This document shows positions 1 through 9,013 of a stretch of 24,733 nt of DNA, in pieces. The position numbers were made by a program, and so were the translations under genes. Source of the DNA: Veillonella parvula (GTDB lineage Bacteria > Bacillota > Negativicutes > Veillonellales > Veillonellaceae); assembly GCA_947096075.1 (NCBI GenBank), contig CAMUQE010000009.1, positions 1 to 24,733 on the forward strand. The letters are read 5' to 3'. The notes under the pieces were generated by a model that searched no databases, was not told the DNA's origin, and was given only the letters and a program-made list of their open reading frames with translations. Position 1 is the stretch's first letter; each line of letters begins with the position of its first letter.

Positions 1-2439
1 ACAGCGCTTAAACAGCAAAGTATGATGGTTCCAGCTGGTGTGATTACAACTGATACAAACAATGTATATCTTCGCGTCAACGGTCTATTCGATAGCCCTC
101 AAGCGGTGCGAGATATGCCAATCCGCATCAATAACCAAACGTTGCGCCTCGGTGACATGGCCGATGTAACCATGACCTACCAGGACCCTAGTAGTCCTCA
201 GTTCTACTACGAAGGCAAGCCGGCTATAGGTATTGCTATCTCCATGGATGCAGGTGGAAATAATATAGAATTTGGTGAAGCCATTGATAAAAAGCTAGCA
301 GAATTGAATAAAACAATTCCTGCCGGCCTCGAACTCAATCAAGTATCGAATCAGCCCCATATCGTTAAGGAATCTATTGGCGATTTCTCTCAATCCTTAT
401 TTGAAGCCATCGCCATCGTATTGCTCGTAAGCTTTGCATCTCTTGGTTTACGAACAGGTGTTGTGGTAGCCCTTACCATTCCAGTCGTTGTGTCTACGAC
501 GTTCATCTTGATGTATGAAAGCGGCATCTATCTACATAAGGTTAGCTTAGGTGCCTTAATTCTAGCTTTAGGCCTCCTTGTAGACGATGCCATCATCGTT
601 GTAGAAATGATGAGTGTTAAGCTCGAAGAAGGGTGGGGCCACTTTAAATCGGCTACCTTTGCTTATCAATCTACAGCATTTCCTATGCTATCTGGTACGC
701 TCATTACCTGTGCAGGCTTCTTGCCATTAGCATTGGCACAAGGTATGGTAGCAGAGTTTACAAAATCTTTATCCATTGTTGTATTTATGGCACTCATCCT
801 ATCTTGGTTCGCCTCTGTTCTCGTCAGCCCTGTATTGGGTTATAAAATCATTGAAAACAAGGCTCCAAAGCCGGAATCGGAATGGACTAAACGAGACCGT
901 ATCATGCACAAGCTCAATGTGACCTTCTATGATAAGTTTGAAAAACTATTACATTGGGCACTAGGACATCACAAGGTAGTCTTATTGGCTACTCTAGGTG
1001 CCTTCGCTTTATCCTTGCTTTCACTACCGTTGATTAAACAGGAATTTTTCCCATCATCAACGCGTAATGAAATTATTGTATCCATGCAATTCCCTCAAAG
1101 TTCGTCCATCGAGTATACTGCTAACCAAGCAAAAATCATTGATGAACATTTGCAAGGTGACGAACGTATTTCAACCTTTACTTCGTACATTGGACAAGGT
1201 TCTCCGCGTTTCGTTCTCACCTTGGAACCTGAATTGCAACGAAATAACTTCTTGCAGTACGTTATCGTTACAAAATCCTTAAAGGATCGAGATAAACTGT
1301 ATAATGAATTAACGTCTTATTTAAATGAAGAATTTCCTTCAGCTCTCGTAAATGCTCAATTTGTACAAATTGGCCCACCATCTAAATATCCAGTTATGCT
1401 TCGCATTGCTGGCCCTGATCAAAAAGTGGTAAAAGAAATTGCCAACCAAGTAAAAGATAAAATGCAAAACGACAAGGATTTGCATAATATAGCATTTGAC
1501 TGGCCAGATACAGAACCTGTAGCCAATATTCACATTGATCCAAACAAGGCACGTTTACTCGGCATCGATAGCTACGCTGTATCCTTGCACTTACAAAGTC
1601 TATTGTCTGGTACTAAGTCTGGTGAATACTACGAAGGGAACCAAACCATTCCTGTTACCTTCCGTTTAGGTGACAACGAGCAACATAACTTAAGTGCTCT
1701 TTCATCCTTGCCAATTCAAACAGGCAATGGTTCCTACGTACCTCTTAGCCAAATTGCAACTATTACCATGGCTCAAGAGGATGGTATTATCTGGCATCGC
1801 AACATGATGCCAACTATTAGTATTCATGCGAATGTAAAAGCCGGTGTCTTAGGCAATGCGAAAACAAAAGAGGTCTATAAATCATTACAAGACATTCGAG
1901 ATTCCTTGCCTACAGGCTATTCTATTGACTTAGACGGCGCCGCTGAAAAAAGCGAAACAGCCGTTCAAAAGCTATTAACACCAATTCCAATTATGCTCTT
2001 TGTAATCATGACAATCCTCATGTTCCAATTAAAGCGTATCGCCCTCATGTTAATGGCTCTACTCACTGCTCCATTGGGGCTAATCGGTGTTGTATTAGCA
2101 CTTAATATTACGAGAACACCGTTAGGCTTTATGGCTATTCTAGGAATCATCGCCCTCTCGGGTATGATCATCCGTAACTCCATTATCTTGTTAGACCAAA
2201 TCGAAATCCACAAGGCAGAAGGCCAAGAACCTCGTGAAGCGATTATCAACTCTGCTACACTTCGTTTCCGCCCTATCATGCTCACCGCTATCGCAGCGAT
2301 TTTAGGCATGATTCCGCTCATGGGCTCTGTATTCTGGAGCCCATTGGCTATCGCCTTTAGCGGCGGCTTACTCGTGGCAACGGTACTCACACTCATCGTA
2401 TTACCAGTCATGTACGCGAGCTGGTATAAGGTAAAATAA
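1..2439 (+). CDS. RND-family efflux transporter permease subunit (5' end outside window)
   Basis: The reading frame is open from the first base, so the gene starts outside the window; about 812 residues of a protein normally near 1000-1050 are present. It is the inner-membrane proton-driven pump of a tripartite efflux system (AcrB/MdtB/MexB-like). Visible are the first-half transmembrane block with the family motif LGLLVDDAIIVVEMM (codons near 560-610), whose paired aspartates are the proton-relay residues, a large extracytoplasmic segment (about residues 340-640) and the C-terminal transmembrane block with GMIIRNSIILLDQIE and FRPIMLTAIAAILGMIPL. The frame ends in TAA just before a strong terminator. 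Negativicutes are diderm, so an RND pump fits the host. The adaptor and outer-membrane partners are not in the window. The substrate cannot be told from sequence. The gene points toward the origin, head-on to the replication fork. Confidence 0.95.
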   Translation, partial: TALKQQSMMVPAGVITTDTNNVYLRVNGLFDSPQAVRDMPIRINNQTLRLGDMADVTMTYQDPSSPQFYYEGKPAIGIAISMDAGGNNIEFGEAIDKKLAELNKTIPAGLELNQVSNQPHIVKESIGDFSQSLFEAIAIVLLVSFASLGLRTGVVVALTIPVVVSTTFILMYESGIYLHKVSLGALILALGLLVDDAIIVVEMMSVKLEEGWGHFKSATFAYQSTAFPMLSGTLITCAGFLPLALAQGMVAEFTKSLSIVVFMALILSWFASVLVSPVLGYKIIENKAPKPESEWTKRDRIMHKLNVTFYDKFEKLLHWALGHHKVVLLATLGAFALSLLSLPLIKQEFFPSSTRNEIIVSMQFPQSSSIEYTANQAKIIDEHLQGDERISTFTSYIGQGSPRFVLTLEPELQRNNFLQYVIVTKSLKDRDKLYNELTSYLNEEFPSALVNAQFVQIGPPSKYPVMLRIAGPDQKVVKEIANQVKDKMQNDKDLHNIAFDWPDTEPVANIHIDPNKARLLGIDSYAVSLHLQSLLSGTKSGEYYEGNQTIPVTFRLGDNEQHNLSALSSLPIQTGNGSYVPLSQIATITMAQEDGIIWHRNMMPTISIHANVKAGVLGNAKTKEVYKSLQDIRDSLPTGYSIDLDGAAEKSETAVQKLLTPIPIMLFVIMTILMFQLKRIALMLMALLTAPLGLIGVVLALNITRTPLGFMAILGIIALSGMIIRNSIILLDQIEIHKAEGQEPREAIINSATLRFRPIMLTAIAAILGMIPLMGSVFWSPLAIAFSGGLLVATVLTLIVLPVMYASWYKVK

Positions 2440-2544
2440 CTAATATTAACCTAATGAAATATTTAATATTTACCTAACAAAATAACTATACTTACGTAAC
2501 GTCATAAAATCTAACATTAACTAGTAACTTCATTTCCTTAGTAA

Positions 2545-2599
2545 AAAATCCCCTAATCTTTGTAAAAGTTTTACGCTTTACCATCGATTAGGGGATTTT
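2545..2599. terminator. Bidirectional intrinsic terminator between convergent genes
   Basis: A perfect 14-bp stem (AAAATCCCCTAATC at 2545-2558 with GATTAGGGGATTTT at 2586-2599) is flanked by an A-run on the left and a T-rich run on the right. It can therefore end transcription from the RND gene on the plus strand and from the ybjQ-like gene on the minus strand. The rest of the interval 2440-2671 is AT-rich and shows nothing else recognisable. Confidence 0.88.
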
Positions 2600-2671
2600 G
2601 TTTTATTTTATTTATTTTGTTTGTCTTATTTGATTTATCGTATTTGATTTGTCATACTTTTTTATTTGGTA

Positions 2672-2989
2672 TTAAAGTACTACAGCAGTGCCTGTACATG
2701 TAATCATGAGCATGCCGCCATTTTGACCCAATGTATTATATTCAAAGGATACGCCGATAACACCATTAGCACCAAGATCTTTGGCCCGTTTAGCCATTTC
2801 ATCAAGAGCTGCTTGGCGAGCTTTCATCAAAGAATCTTCATAACTAGCACTACGACCACCAACGATGTCGCGAATGCCAGACATAAAGTCTTTTACAAAA
2901 TTACGACCTTCTACTACTTCACCAAATACAACACCTTTGTACTCTTGTACAGGTCTGTTTTCTACATGCATAGTTGTTGTAATAATCAT
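2672..2989 (-). CDS. YbjQ / UPF0145 family protein
   Basis: This 105-residue protein matches the full length of the UPF0145 (YbjQ-like, 'putative heavy-metal-binding') family. Recognisable family segments are the N-terminal MIITTT start, the GVVFGEVVEGRNFVKDF segment, the GGRSASYEDSLMKARQAALDEM helix and the ANGVIGVSFEYNTLG strand-turn. These proteins form small pentameric rings; no biochemical role is established, and the metal-binding name is only a prediction. There is no signal peptide or membrane segment. A good ribosome binding site (AGAAAGGAT, complement of about 2996-3004) supports the ATG. It lies 40 bp downstream of the permease gene and ends before the bidirectional terminator, so it is probably the last gene of that transcript. 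Confidence 0.88.
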   Translation of the reverse strand: MIITTTMHVENRPVQEYKGVVFGEVVEGRNFVKDFMSGIRDIVGGRSASYEDSLMKARQAALDEMAKRAKDLGANGVIGVSFEYNTLGQNGGMLMITCTGTAVVL

Positions 2990-3029
2990 AGTTGTATCCT
3001 TTCTAATTGACTACAATATATTTTATATG

Positions 3030-4511
3030 TTATCTATCGAAGTCACGATCAAGGTTAACTTCTTTCAACGGCACAACTTTAGTTTTGTTGATGTATTTGT
3101 AACCAAGGTAAACTGCGAAGAAGATTGGCAAGCCAATGTACGCAACGGATACGCCGTACCAGTCGATTGTGTCGCCTGTGAAAGCGGAGTAGTTTTGACC
3201 AGCAATGATGATGACGCAAAGAATGAACGCCAAGATTGGGCCAACTGGGAATAACCACGCTTTGTATGGCAATTCACTAAGATCTCTTCCTTGAGCAATG
3301 AAAGCGCGGCGGAAACGATAATGAGATACTGCGATACCAACCCATGCGATGAAACCGCATAAACCAGAGATATTAACAATCCATGTATAAGCTGTACCTT
3401 CGCCAATAAAGCTTGTAAGGAATGCAAATAAACCGATTGCTGTCGTTAAGATTAACGCAGGCACTGGAACGCCGCGTTTATTTAACTTAGCAAAAATTTG
3501 AGGTGCTTGACCTTCCTTAGCGAGTGCATACAGCATACGCGTAGAAGAGTACAAACCAGAGTTACCAGCACTCAATACAGCCGTTAAGATAATAGCATTG
3601 ATAAAGCTAGCAGCAAAGGCAAAACCAAAGCGGTCAAATACGAGTGTAAATGGAGAAATAGATACGTTCTCTACACTAGAGTTCAACAAATTTGGATCTG
3701 TGTACGGAATCAAGAAACCGATAACCGTGAAAGCACCGATATAGAACAATAGAATACGCCAGAAGATTGTATTAATCGCTTTTGGCACGTTCTTTTCAGG
3801 GTCTTCCGCTTCACCAGCGGCTACGCCGATAAGTTCAGTACCTTGGAAGGAGAATCCTGCCACCATAAAGATAGCGAGAATAGATTCCCAACCACCTACA
3901 AATGGAGCTTCTCCTACGGTCCAGTTCGCAAATCCTGGAGATGTGCCACCTATGCCAAAGATAAGCATAAAGCCACAGAATAGGAATACGAATACGGTAA
4001 TCACCTTGATGCTAGAGAACACATATTCACTTTCACCAAAGGAACGAGTAGATAAATAGTTCAAACCGAATAAAATGAGCAAAAACAGAGCAGACCATAC
4101 AATGGCAGGCACATCAGGAAACCAATATTTCATGATAAGCGCCCCTGCTAATACTTCAGCAGCCAAAGTAATAGCCCAGTTAAACCAGTAGTTCCAACCT
4201 AAGGCAAACCCAAAGGCAGGATCTACATAACGTTTTGCATAAGTCCCGAAGGAACCTGGAATTGGTAAATATGTGGCCATTTCCCCAAGAGATGTCATAA
4301 GGAAATAAACCATGATACCAATGAGGCCGTAAGCTACAAGAGCACCACCAGGGCCAGCTGTACTTACGACTTCACCACCAGCAACGAATAAACCTGTACC
4401 GATAGCACCACCCAAAGCGATCATATTCATATGACGCGCCTTTAGGGAACGTTTTAGGTGTTGATCTTTGTTAGACGTAAACTCTACGTTATTATTATGA
4501 TTATCAGACAT
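3030..4511 (-). CDS. Amino-acid permease of the APC superfamily, LysP-like
   Basis: A 493-residue polytopic membrane protein with the expected 12 hydrophobic segments and a short polar N-terminus. The stretch LKARHMNMIALGGAIGTGLF at the first helix, the AGPGGALVAYGLIGIMVYFL segment and FGFALGWNYWFNWA closely resemble Escherichia coli LysP (lysine:proton symporter). This places it in the amino-acid transporter (AAT) family of the APC superfamily. Lysine is the best substrate guess, but other family members carry GABA, arginine or aromatic amino acids, so I give no symbol. It begins 10 bp after the gyrB stop codon and probably shares its transcript. That is an odd neighbour, because gyrA or unrelated genes usually follow gyrB in this cluster. 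Confidence 0.93.
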   Translation of the reverse strand: MSDNHNNNVEFTSNKDQHLKRSLKARHMNMIALGGAIGTGLFVAGGEVVSTAGPGGALVAYGLIGIMVYFLMTSLGEMATYLPIPGSFGTYAKRYVDPAFGFALGWNYWFNWAITLAAEVLAGALIMKYWFPDVPAIVWSALFLLILFGLNYLSTRSFGESEYVFSSIKVITVFVFLFCGFMLIFGIGGTSPGFANWTVGEAPFVGGWESILAIFMVAGFSFQGTELIGVAAGEAEDPEKNVPKAINTIFWRILLFYIGAFTVIGFLIPYTDPNLLNSSVENVSISPFTLVFDRFGFAFAASFINAIILTAVLSAGNSGLYSSTRMLYALAKEGQAPQIFAKLNKRGVPVPALILTTAIGLFAFLTSFIGEGTAYTWIVNISGLCGFIAWVGIAVSHYRFRRAFIAQGRDLSELPYKAWLFPVGPILAFILCVIIIAGQNYSAFTGDTIDWYGVSVAYIGLPIFFAVYLGYKYINKTKVVPLKEVNLDRDFDR

Positions 4512-4521
4512 GGGTCACCTC

Positions 4522-6423
4522 TTACAAATCTAAATTACGCACGTATTTTGCGTTATCTTCAATAAATTTACGACGAGGCTCTACCTTATCCCCCATGAGG
4601 ACCGTAAAGATTTTATCAGCTTCGATGGAATCTTCTAAACTAACTTGTAAAATCGTACGATTTTCAGGGTTCATTGTAGTTTCCCATAATTGTTCAGGAT
4701 TCATTTCACCTAAGCCTTTGTAACGTTGAATTGTAGTGCCATCGCGGCCTACTTCATCAAGTTTAGCAGTCAACTCTGCATCAGAGTATACATACCAGTG
4801 AGACTTGCCCTTCTTGATTTGGTACAAAGGTGGTTGGGCAATATAGATATGGCCTTCCTCTACCAATGGTTTCATATAACGGTAGAAGAATGTTAATAAC
4901 AATGTACGAATGTGAGCGCCGTCAACGTCCGCATCTGTCATGATGATAATCTTGTTATAACGGGATTTTGTAATATCGAATTCTTCCCCAATTCCAGTAC
5001 CAAAAGCGGTAATCATGGAGCGAATTTCGTTATTAGCCAAAATCTTATCAAGGCGTGCCTTTTCTACGTTAAGAATCTTACCACGCAATGGCAAAATTGC
5101 TTGGTAACGACGGTCACGACCTTGTTTAGCAGAACCGCCCGCAGAATCACCTTCGACTAGATAAATTTCAGTCATAGATGTATCTTTTTCGGAGCAGTCC
5201 GCCAATTTACCAGGAAGGCTAGATACTTCCAACGCATTTTTACGACGTGTTAGGTCGCGGGCTTTACGAGCGGCCTCTCGAGCACGGCTTGCCATCGTTG
5301 CTTTTTCGATAATTTTCTTCGCATCTTGTGGATGTTCTTCAAAGAATGTTTTAAGACCATCAGACACGATAACGTCGGTAATACCTTTAACTTCGCTATT
5401 GCCCAGTTTAGTTTTTGTTTGGCCTTCAAATTGAGGTTCCAAAACTTTCACAGATACAACAGCTGTCAAACCTTCACGTACGTCCTCACCGGAAAGATTA
5501 GACTCATTTTCCTTGATCAAACCAGATTTACGGCCGTAATCATTGAGGGTACGAGTCAAGGCAGCACGGAAACCAGATAGATGAGTACCACCATCAATAG
5601 TGTTGATATTATTTACGAAGGACAACAAGTTTTCACTATAGCTATCGTTATACTGCAATGCTACGTCTACAACTACGTCATCTTTTGTATTTTCAATATT
5701 GATAACAGTTGGGTTAACTGCTTCTTTATTTTCGTTCAAGAATGTAATGAAAGAGCTCAAACCACCTTCATAGTGGAAGCTTTCAACACGAGGTTCCTCT
5801 AAGCGCAAATCGCTCAATGTAATGCGAAGACCTTTGTTAAGGAATGCCAATTCTTGTAAACGCATTTTCAAGGTATCAAAGCTGAATACAATAGTTTCAA
5901 AGATCTCAGCATCTGGCTTAAAAATAACTGTAGTACCAGTACCTTCAGCCTTGCCGATTTCGTGCAACTCGGAAGTCTTATGACCACGAGCAAAGGTAAT
6001 TTCTTGAATGATATTGTTTTGGGCTACTTGAACCTTAGTCCATTCACTCAACGCATTGACTACGGAAATACCTACACCGTGAAGACCACCAGATACCTTG
6101 TAGCCGCCACCGCCGAATTTACCACCTGCATGCAATTTCGTTAATACTAGCTCTACCGCAGACATACCAGATTCATGCATTCCTGTTGGAATACCACGAC
6201 CATCATCGACAACGGTAACACTATTATCTGGATTGATGGATACTTCGATATGTGTAGCGTAACCAGCAAGCGCTTCGTCTACAGAGTTATCTACAACTTC
6301 GTATACGAGGTGATGCAAACCACGAGCAGACGTACTACCAATATACATCCCTGGGCGTTTACGCACCGCGTCTAGACCCTCAAGAACTTGAATATTCTGA
6401 GCGCCATAATTTTGTTCAGGCAT
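4522..6423 (-). CDS. gyrB: DNA gyrase subunit B
   Basis: GyrB is the ATPase subunit of DNA gyrase, which with GyrA introduces negative supercoils ahead of replication forks. The 633-residue product is typical in length for the short Firmicutes form. In order it shows the GHKL ATPase domain (EGLDAVRKRPGMYIG near the start, then VDDGRGIP and GGLHGVG), the transducer domain, the TOPRIM domain (YLVEGDSAGGSAKQGRDRR, then MTDADVDGAHIRTLLLTFFYR) and the C-terminal segment with QRYKGLGEMN. The frame is open 19 codons further upstream (to 6480), but the ATG at 6421-6423 is the real start: TAGGAGGAG lies 8-9 bases before it, and the extra residues do not resemble GyrB. The 77-bp gap after the remB-like gene may hold its own promoter, though I see no convincing one. 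gyrA is not in the window. Confidence 0.97.
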   Translation of the reverse strand: MPEQNYGAQNIQVLEGLDAVRKRPGMYIGSTSARGLHHLVYEVVDNSVDEALAGYATHIEVSINPDNSVTVVDDGRGIPTGMHESGMSAVELVLTKLHAGGKFGGGGYKVSGGLHGVGISVVNALSEWTKVQVAQNNIIQEITFARGHKTSELHEIGKAEGTGTTVIFKPDAEIFETIVFSFDTLKMRLQELAFLNKGLRITLSDLRLEEPRVESFHYEGGLSSFITFLNENKEAVNPTVINIENTKDDVVVDVALQYNDSYSENLLSFVNNINTIDGGTHLSGFRAALTRTLNDYGRKSGLIKENESNLSGEDVREGLTAVVSVKVLEPQFEGQTKTKLGNSEVKGITDVIVSDGLKTFFEEHPQDAKKIIEKATMASRAREAARKARDLTRRKNALEVSSLPGKLADCSEKDTSMTEIYLVEGDSAGGSAKQGRDRRYQAILPLRGKILNVEKARLDKILANNEIRSMITAFGTGIGEEFDITKSRYNKIIIMTDADVDGAHIRTLLLTFFYRYMKPLVEEGHIYIAQPPLYQIKKGKSHWYVYSDAELTAKLDEVGRDGTTIQRYKGLGEMNPEQLWETTMNPENRTILQVSLEDSIEADKIFTVLMGDKVEPRRKFIEDNAKYVRNLDL

Positions 6424-6500
6424 GAAACAAACTCCTCCTAACAATCTATCATACTGTACTTGATTGAAATAAAGTGACAAAACATGTACAGGATTAAACT

Positions 6501-6749
6501 TTATCTCTTTATTATACTATAAAACTCATCAATCCGTCTCATTAAAGTCTTAATACTGATACCAGATCCATACACACAAGCATCAGTGACCACATATGTC
6601 TTGATTTGCTCCTCTGGCACCATGGCGATATATTCTAGCGTTTCATAGTGATGAATAGGACTTTTATGAGACTTTCCACCCTTGGCATGCACCATAGTAA
6701 TGATAGATTCAATAGGTACGGAAATGGTATCCCCAATATGAACGTACAT
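6501..6749 (-). CDS. remB: DUF370 / RemB-family small DNA-binding regulator
   Basis: An 82-residue protein starting MYVHIGDTISVPIESI. This start, its length and its position between recF and gyrB match Bacillus subtilis YaaB (RemB), a DUF370 protein related to the matrix regulator RemA. The RemA/RemB family forms multimers that bind DNA in B. subtilis and affect extracellular-matrix gene expression; the role in this host is unknown. The C-terminal SIKTLMRRIDEFYSIIKR is a basic helix. A GAGGGGG ribosome binding site precedes the ATG. It starts 13 bp after the DciA-like gene and is probably co-transcribed with recF. The symbol rests mainly on synteny and the N-terminal motif. Confidence 0.85.
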   Translation of the reverse strand: MYVHIGDTISVPIESIITMVHAKGGKSHKSPIHHYETLEYIAMVPEEQIKTYVVTDACVYGSGISIKTLMRRIDEFYSIIKR

Positions 6750-6762
6750 AAGAATGCCCCCT

Positions 6763-7665
6763 CTACTTTTCTAATGTCCCATTAAGAGCATCAATTTTGC
6801 GCTGTTCCTCTTCAGCGAGAAACTTTGATCTATATTTATTACACAAATTGATAACATGCTGATCCGTTAGCTCATCAGGCTTCTTATGGGTGATGAGCAT
6901 GGCCACCATAAACATATGACGGCGATTGATGGATCCTTTATAAATCTTATCCAGGTAAAAGTATATGGATTCCCGCATCGCTTCTGCAAAGTCTGGGAAA
7001 GTACACTGTATAAATTGCTGACAGTCGCTGTATTTAAAGTATGGATACTTTCTAATAACAGACTTAATGTCCTTAATATGTTTTCGATGCAATTCATATT
7101 CACAAGTCGGACAGATTTCTTTTTTAGATTCCATGTGCATGCCACATCGCTTACAACGATGATACCCATGCTGCTCTAAATATATTTCACGCTTTCGAGC
7201 CGTAATTTGTACTTTTCTGAAAGCAGCCCGTAATTCTTCGTTATCCGTTTGTTCTAAGGATTTATCGATGGTGTCTACATCTTCTTTTGAAAGCACGATA
7301 TTAGCAAAATTAATACGTTTTGTAATAATCTGTTCATCAGGAATCGTGAGAGACGTATTAATTTCTACTTTCACATAGCTCTGACGTTTCATGATGAAGC
7401 GAATATCGGTGATGACCTCTTGGCGGTAATACTTGTTGATAGCCTCGATGATACGTCGTTTTTGCATCTGTAATTCCTGCATCCACATGGAATTATCTGC
7501 ACTGATAACCATGTCTGGAGGCTTGATAGAAACAATTTTCGTATGATCAGCAATAACATCGCCTACTACATCACGCCACTTGTGAACGAGGGTATTTAAT
7601 TTATATTGTTCCAGTAAATTCAGTTCTGCTAAAGCCTTTGGTAAACAAAGATCAAGGCTGTCCAT
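6763..7665 (-). CDS. DUF721 (DciA-like) protein with zinc ribbon and C-terminal extension
   Basis: The first ~100 residues match DUF721/DciA: LPKALAELNLLEQYKLNTLV, then HKWRDVVGDVIADHTKIVSI and DNSMWMQELQMQKRRIIEAI. DciA proteins are the common bacterial loaders or operators of the replicative helicase DnaB, used where DnaC or DnaI is absent. Here the domain is followed by a four-cysteine zinc-ribbon-like motif (CKRCGMHM...ICPTC, cysteines about 171, 174, 185 and 188) and a roughly 100-residue basic region. The total is about 300 residues, twice a minimal DciA. Start choice: the frame opens with a GTG at 7686 lacking a Shine-Dalgarno, while AAGGGGGAA at about 7676-7683 serves the ATG at 7663-7665. 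The gene overlaps the recF end by 14 bp, implying translational coupling. Sure of the domain; the helicase-loading role is inferred. Confidence 0.85.
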   Translation of the reverse strand: MDSLDLCLPKALAELNLLEQYKLNTLVHKWRDVVGDVIADHTKIVSIKPPDMVISADNSMWMQELQMQKRRIIEAINKYYRQEVITDIRFIMKRQSYVKVEINTSLTIPDEQIITKRINFANIVLSKEDVDTIDKSLEQTDNEELRAAFRKVQITARKREIYLEQHGYHRCKRCGMHMESKKEICPTCEYELHRKHIKDIKSVIRKYPYFKYSDCQQFIQCTFPDFAEAMRESIYFYLDKIYKGSINRRHMFMVAMLITHKKPDELTDQHVINLCNKYRSKFLAEEEQRKIDALNGTLEK

Positions 7666-8752
7666 ACTGAACATTTCCCCCTTCACAAGAAATAAATTGA
7701 ACGGATTTCAAATCTTTAAAATCGTGAATATCTGTAGTGGTAATAAATGTTTGAATCCGTTTATGAATAAACTGCAATAAATTCACTCGTCTCGACTCAT
7801 CAAGTTCGCTCAATACATCATCCAAAAGAAGAACTGGATATTCTCCTACCTCTGACTTAATAAACTCAAGTTCACTCAACTTTAAGGACAATACAGCGGT
7901 TCGTTGCTGACCTTGCGATCCAAATTTCTTTAAATCCATAGCATCGGAAAAGAATCGTAAATCATCGCGATGAGGACCTACACTAGTGCTCAAACGATGA
8001 CGATCTTGCGGCAACGCTGCTTTGATGCGTTCGTAAAAGCCTTCCTTTGTATATTCTAATGAACCATTGTCCATATACGGCTGTTCATAACCGATGGTTA
8101 AATTCTCGAGTCCACCCGTCAATTTACGATTCATCAAATCGATGAGCAGATTGATTTTTTTCAAGCTTTCTAATCGTTTCTTTACGATAAAGCTCGCCAT
8201 ATCTGCTAGCTGCAAATCCCATTCTTCAAGAGGAATATTATTCTTTCCCCTATATTCTTTTAGGACTGCATTTCGTTGCTGTAACAACCGATTATACTGC
8301 ATCAATTGATGATAGTAAGTAGCGCTGGTCTGAGATATTTCCATATCGAGGAAACGCCTACGACCAGACGGAGTTCCCTTAATGAGCTGTAAGTCTTCAG
8401 GACAAAAGATAACTGTATTTAATGTACCAATCAGTTCTTTTTGAGATATTTTTGTATCGTTTAAACGAATATCCTTGGCCCCTTGGCGGAATAATTTAAT
8501 ATTTACCTTTTGAGGCGTATCTTTTTTCTCGAATTTTACAACTATGCCTGCTTCTTCAGCATTAAACATGAGCATATCCGATGTATCGTTAGTACGATGG
8601 CTTTTACCAATCGTACCAACATAAATCGATTCGAGGATATTCGTCTTACCAGCCCCATTGGTGCCGTGCAGAACGATAATCTCAGGGTTAAACTGTATCT
8701 GTACATCCTTATAATTACGAAACTGGAATAATTGCAGTGAGTCAATTCTCAC
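7652..8752 (-). CDS. recF: DNA replication and repair protein RecF
   Basis: RecF is an SMC-like ATPase that helps load RecA at single-strand gaps. The 366-residue product has the family's usual length. It opens with the RecF-type LQLFQFRNYKDVQIQF, has Walker A GTNGAGKTN (residues 30-38), the signature region LSTSVGPHRDDLRFF and GSQGQQRTAVLSLKL, and Walker B VLLLDDVLSELD. The start is a GTG at 8750-8752 with a strong AGAGGAGG about nine bases upstream. That binding site lies inside the last codons of the S4-protein gene, which stops only 3 bp before this start, so the two are translationally coupled. The 3' end overlaps the DciA-like gene. Confidence 0.97.
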   Translation of the reverse strand: MRIDSLQLFQFRNYKDVQIQFNPEIIVLHGTNGAGKTNILESIYVGTIGKSHRTNDTSDMLMFNAEEAGIVVKFEKKDTPQKVNIKLFRQGAKDIRLNDTKISQKELIGTLNTVIFCPEDLQLIKGTPSGRRRFLDMEISQTSATYYHQLMQYNRLLQQRNAVLKEYRGKNNIPLEEWDLQLADMASFIVKKRLESLKKINLLIDLMNRKLTGGLENLTIGYEQPYMDNGSLEYTKEGFYERIKAALPQDRHRLSTSVGPHRDDLRFFSDAMDLKKFGSQGQQRTAVLSLKLSELEFIKSEVGEYPVLLLDDVLSELDESRRVNLLQFIHKRIQTFITTTDIHDFKDLKSVQFISCEGGNVQYGQP

Positions 8753-8755
8753 CGA

Positions 8756-8989
8756 TTATGCCTCCTCTTGTATAATTATGAGATCTACATCGAGATCTTC
8801 ACAAGAAATCACATCACCAACGCGGCATTTCTTGCGTTTTTCCGTTACAACCTGACCATTCAAGGTAAGGATGCCTTCATCGATGAAAGATTTAATTTGA
8901 CCACCTGTTTCAATGATGCCTTCTAACTTCAACAACTGATCAATTTGAATGTACTCCGTATGAATGGGTACCTGCTGTTGCTCTTTCAT
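8756..8989 (-). CDS. yaaA: S4-domain RNA-binding protein YaaA
   Basis: A 77-residue protein made almost entirely of one S4 RNA-binding domain: IQIDQLLKLEGIIETGGQIK, then SFIDEGILTLNGQVVTEKRKK and CRVGDVI. Its place between dnaN and recF is conserved across Firmicutes, where it is called YaaA (RlbA). It is thought to act on ribosomal RNA or ribosome assembly; its exact target is not established. TTAGGAGA precedes the ATG. It lies 24 bp after dnaN and 3 bp before recF in one operon. A different, unrelated protein in E. coli is also called YaaA. Confidence 0.92.
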   Translation of the reverse strand: MKEQQQVPIHTEYIQIDQLLKLEGIIETGGQIKSFIDEGILTLNGQVVTEKRKKCRVGDVISCEDLDVDLIIIQEEA

Positions 8990-9013
8990 AATGTTCTCCT
9001 AAAGTGATAAAGG

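Noticed and set aside
1965..2411. Long open frame on the strand opposite the RND pump gene
   Set aside because: It lies wholly within the conserved C-terminal transmembrane part of the pump on the other strand and its translation resembles no protein; a shadow frame.
6424..6480. N-terminal extension of GyrB by 19 residues
   Set aside because: The extension has no ribosome binding site and no likeness to GyrB, whereas TAGGAGGAG sits at the right distance before the internal ATG at 6423.
6424..6500. Separate promoter for gyrB
   Set aside because: TATGAT and TTGTCA-like hexamers are present on the minus strand but are 21 bp apart, too far for a standard promoter.
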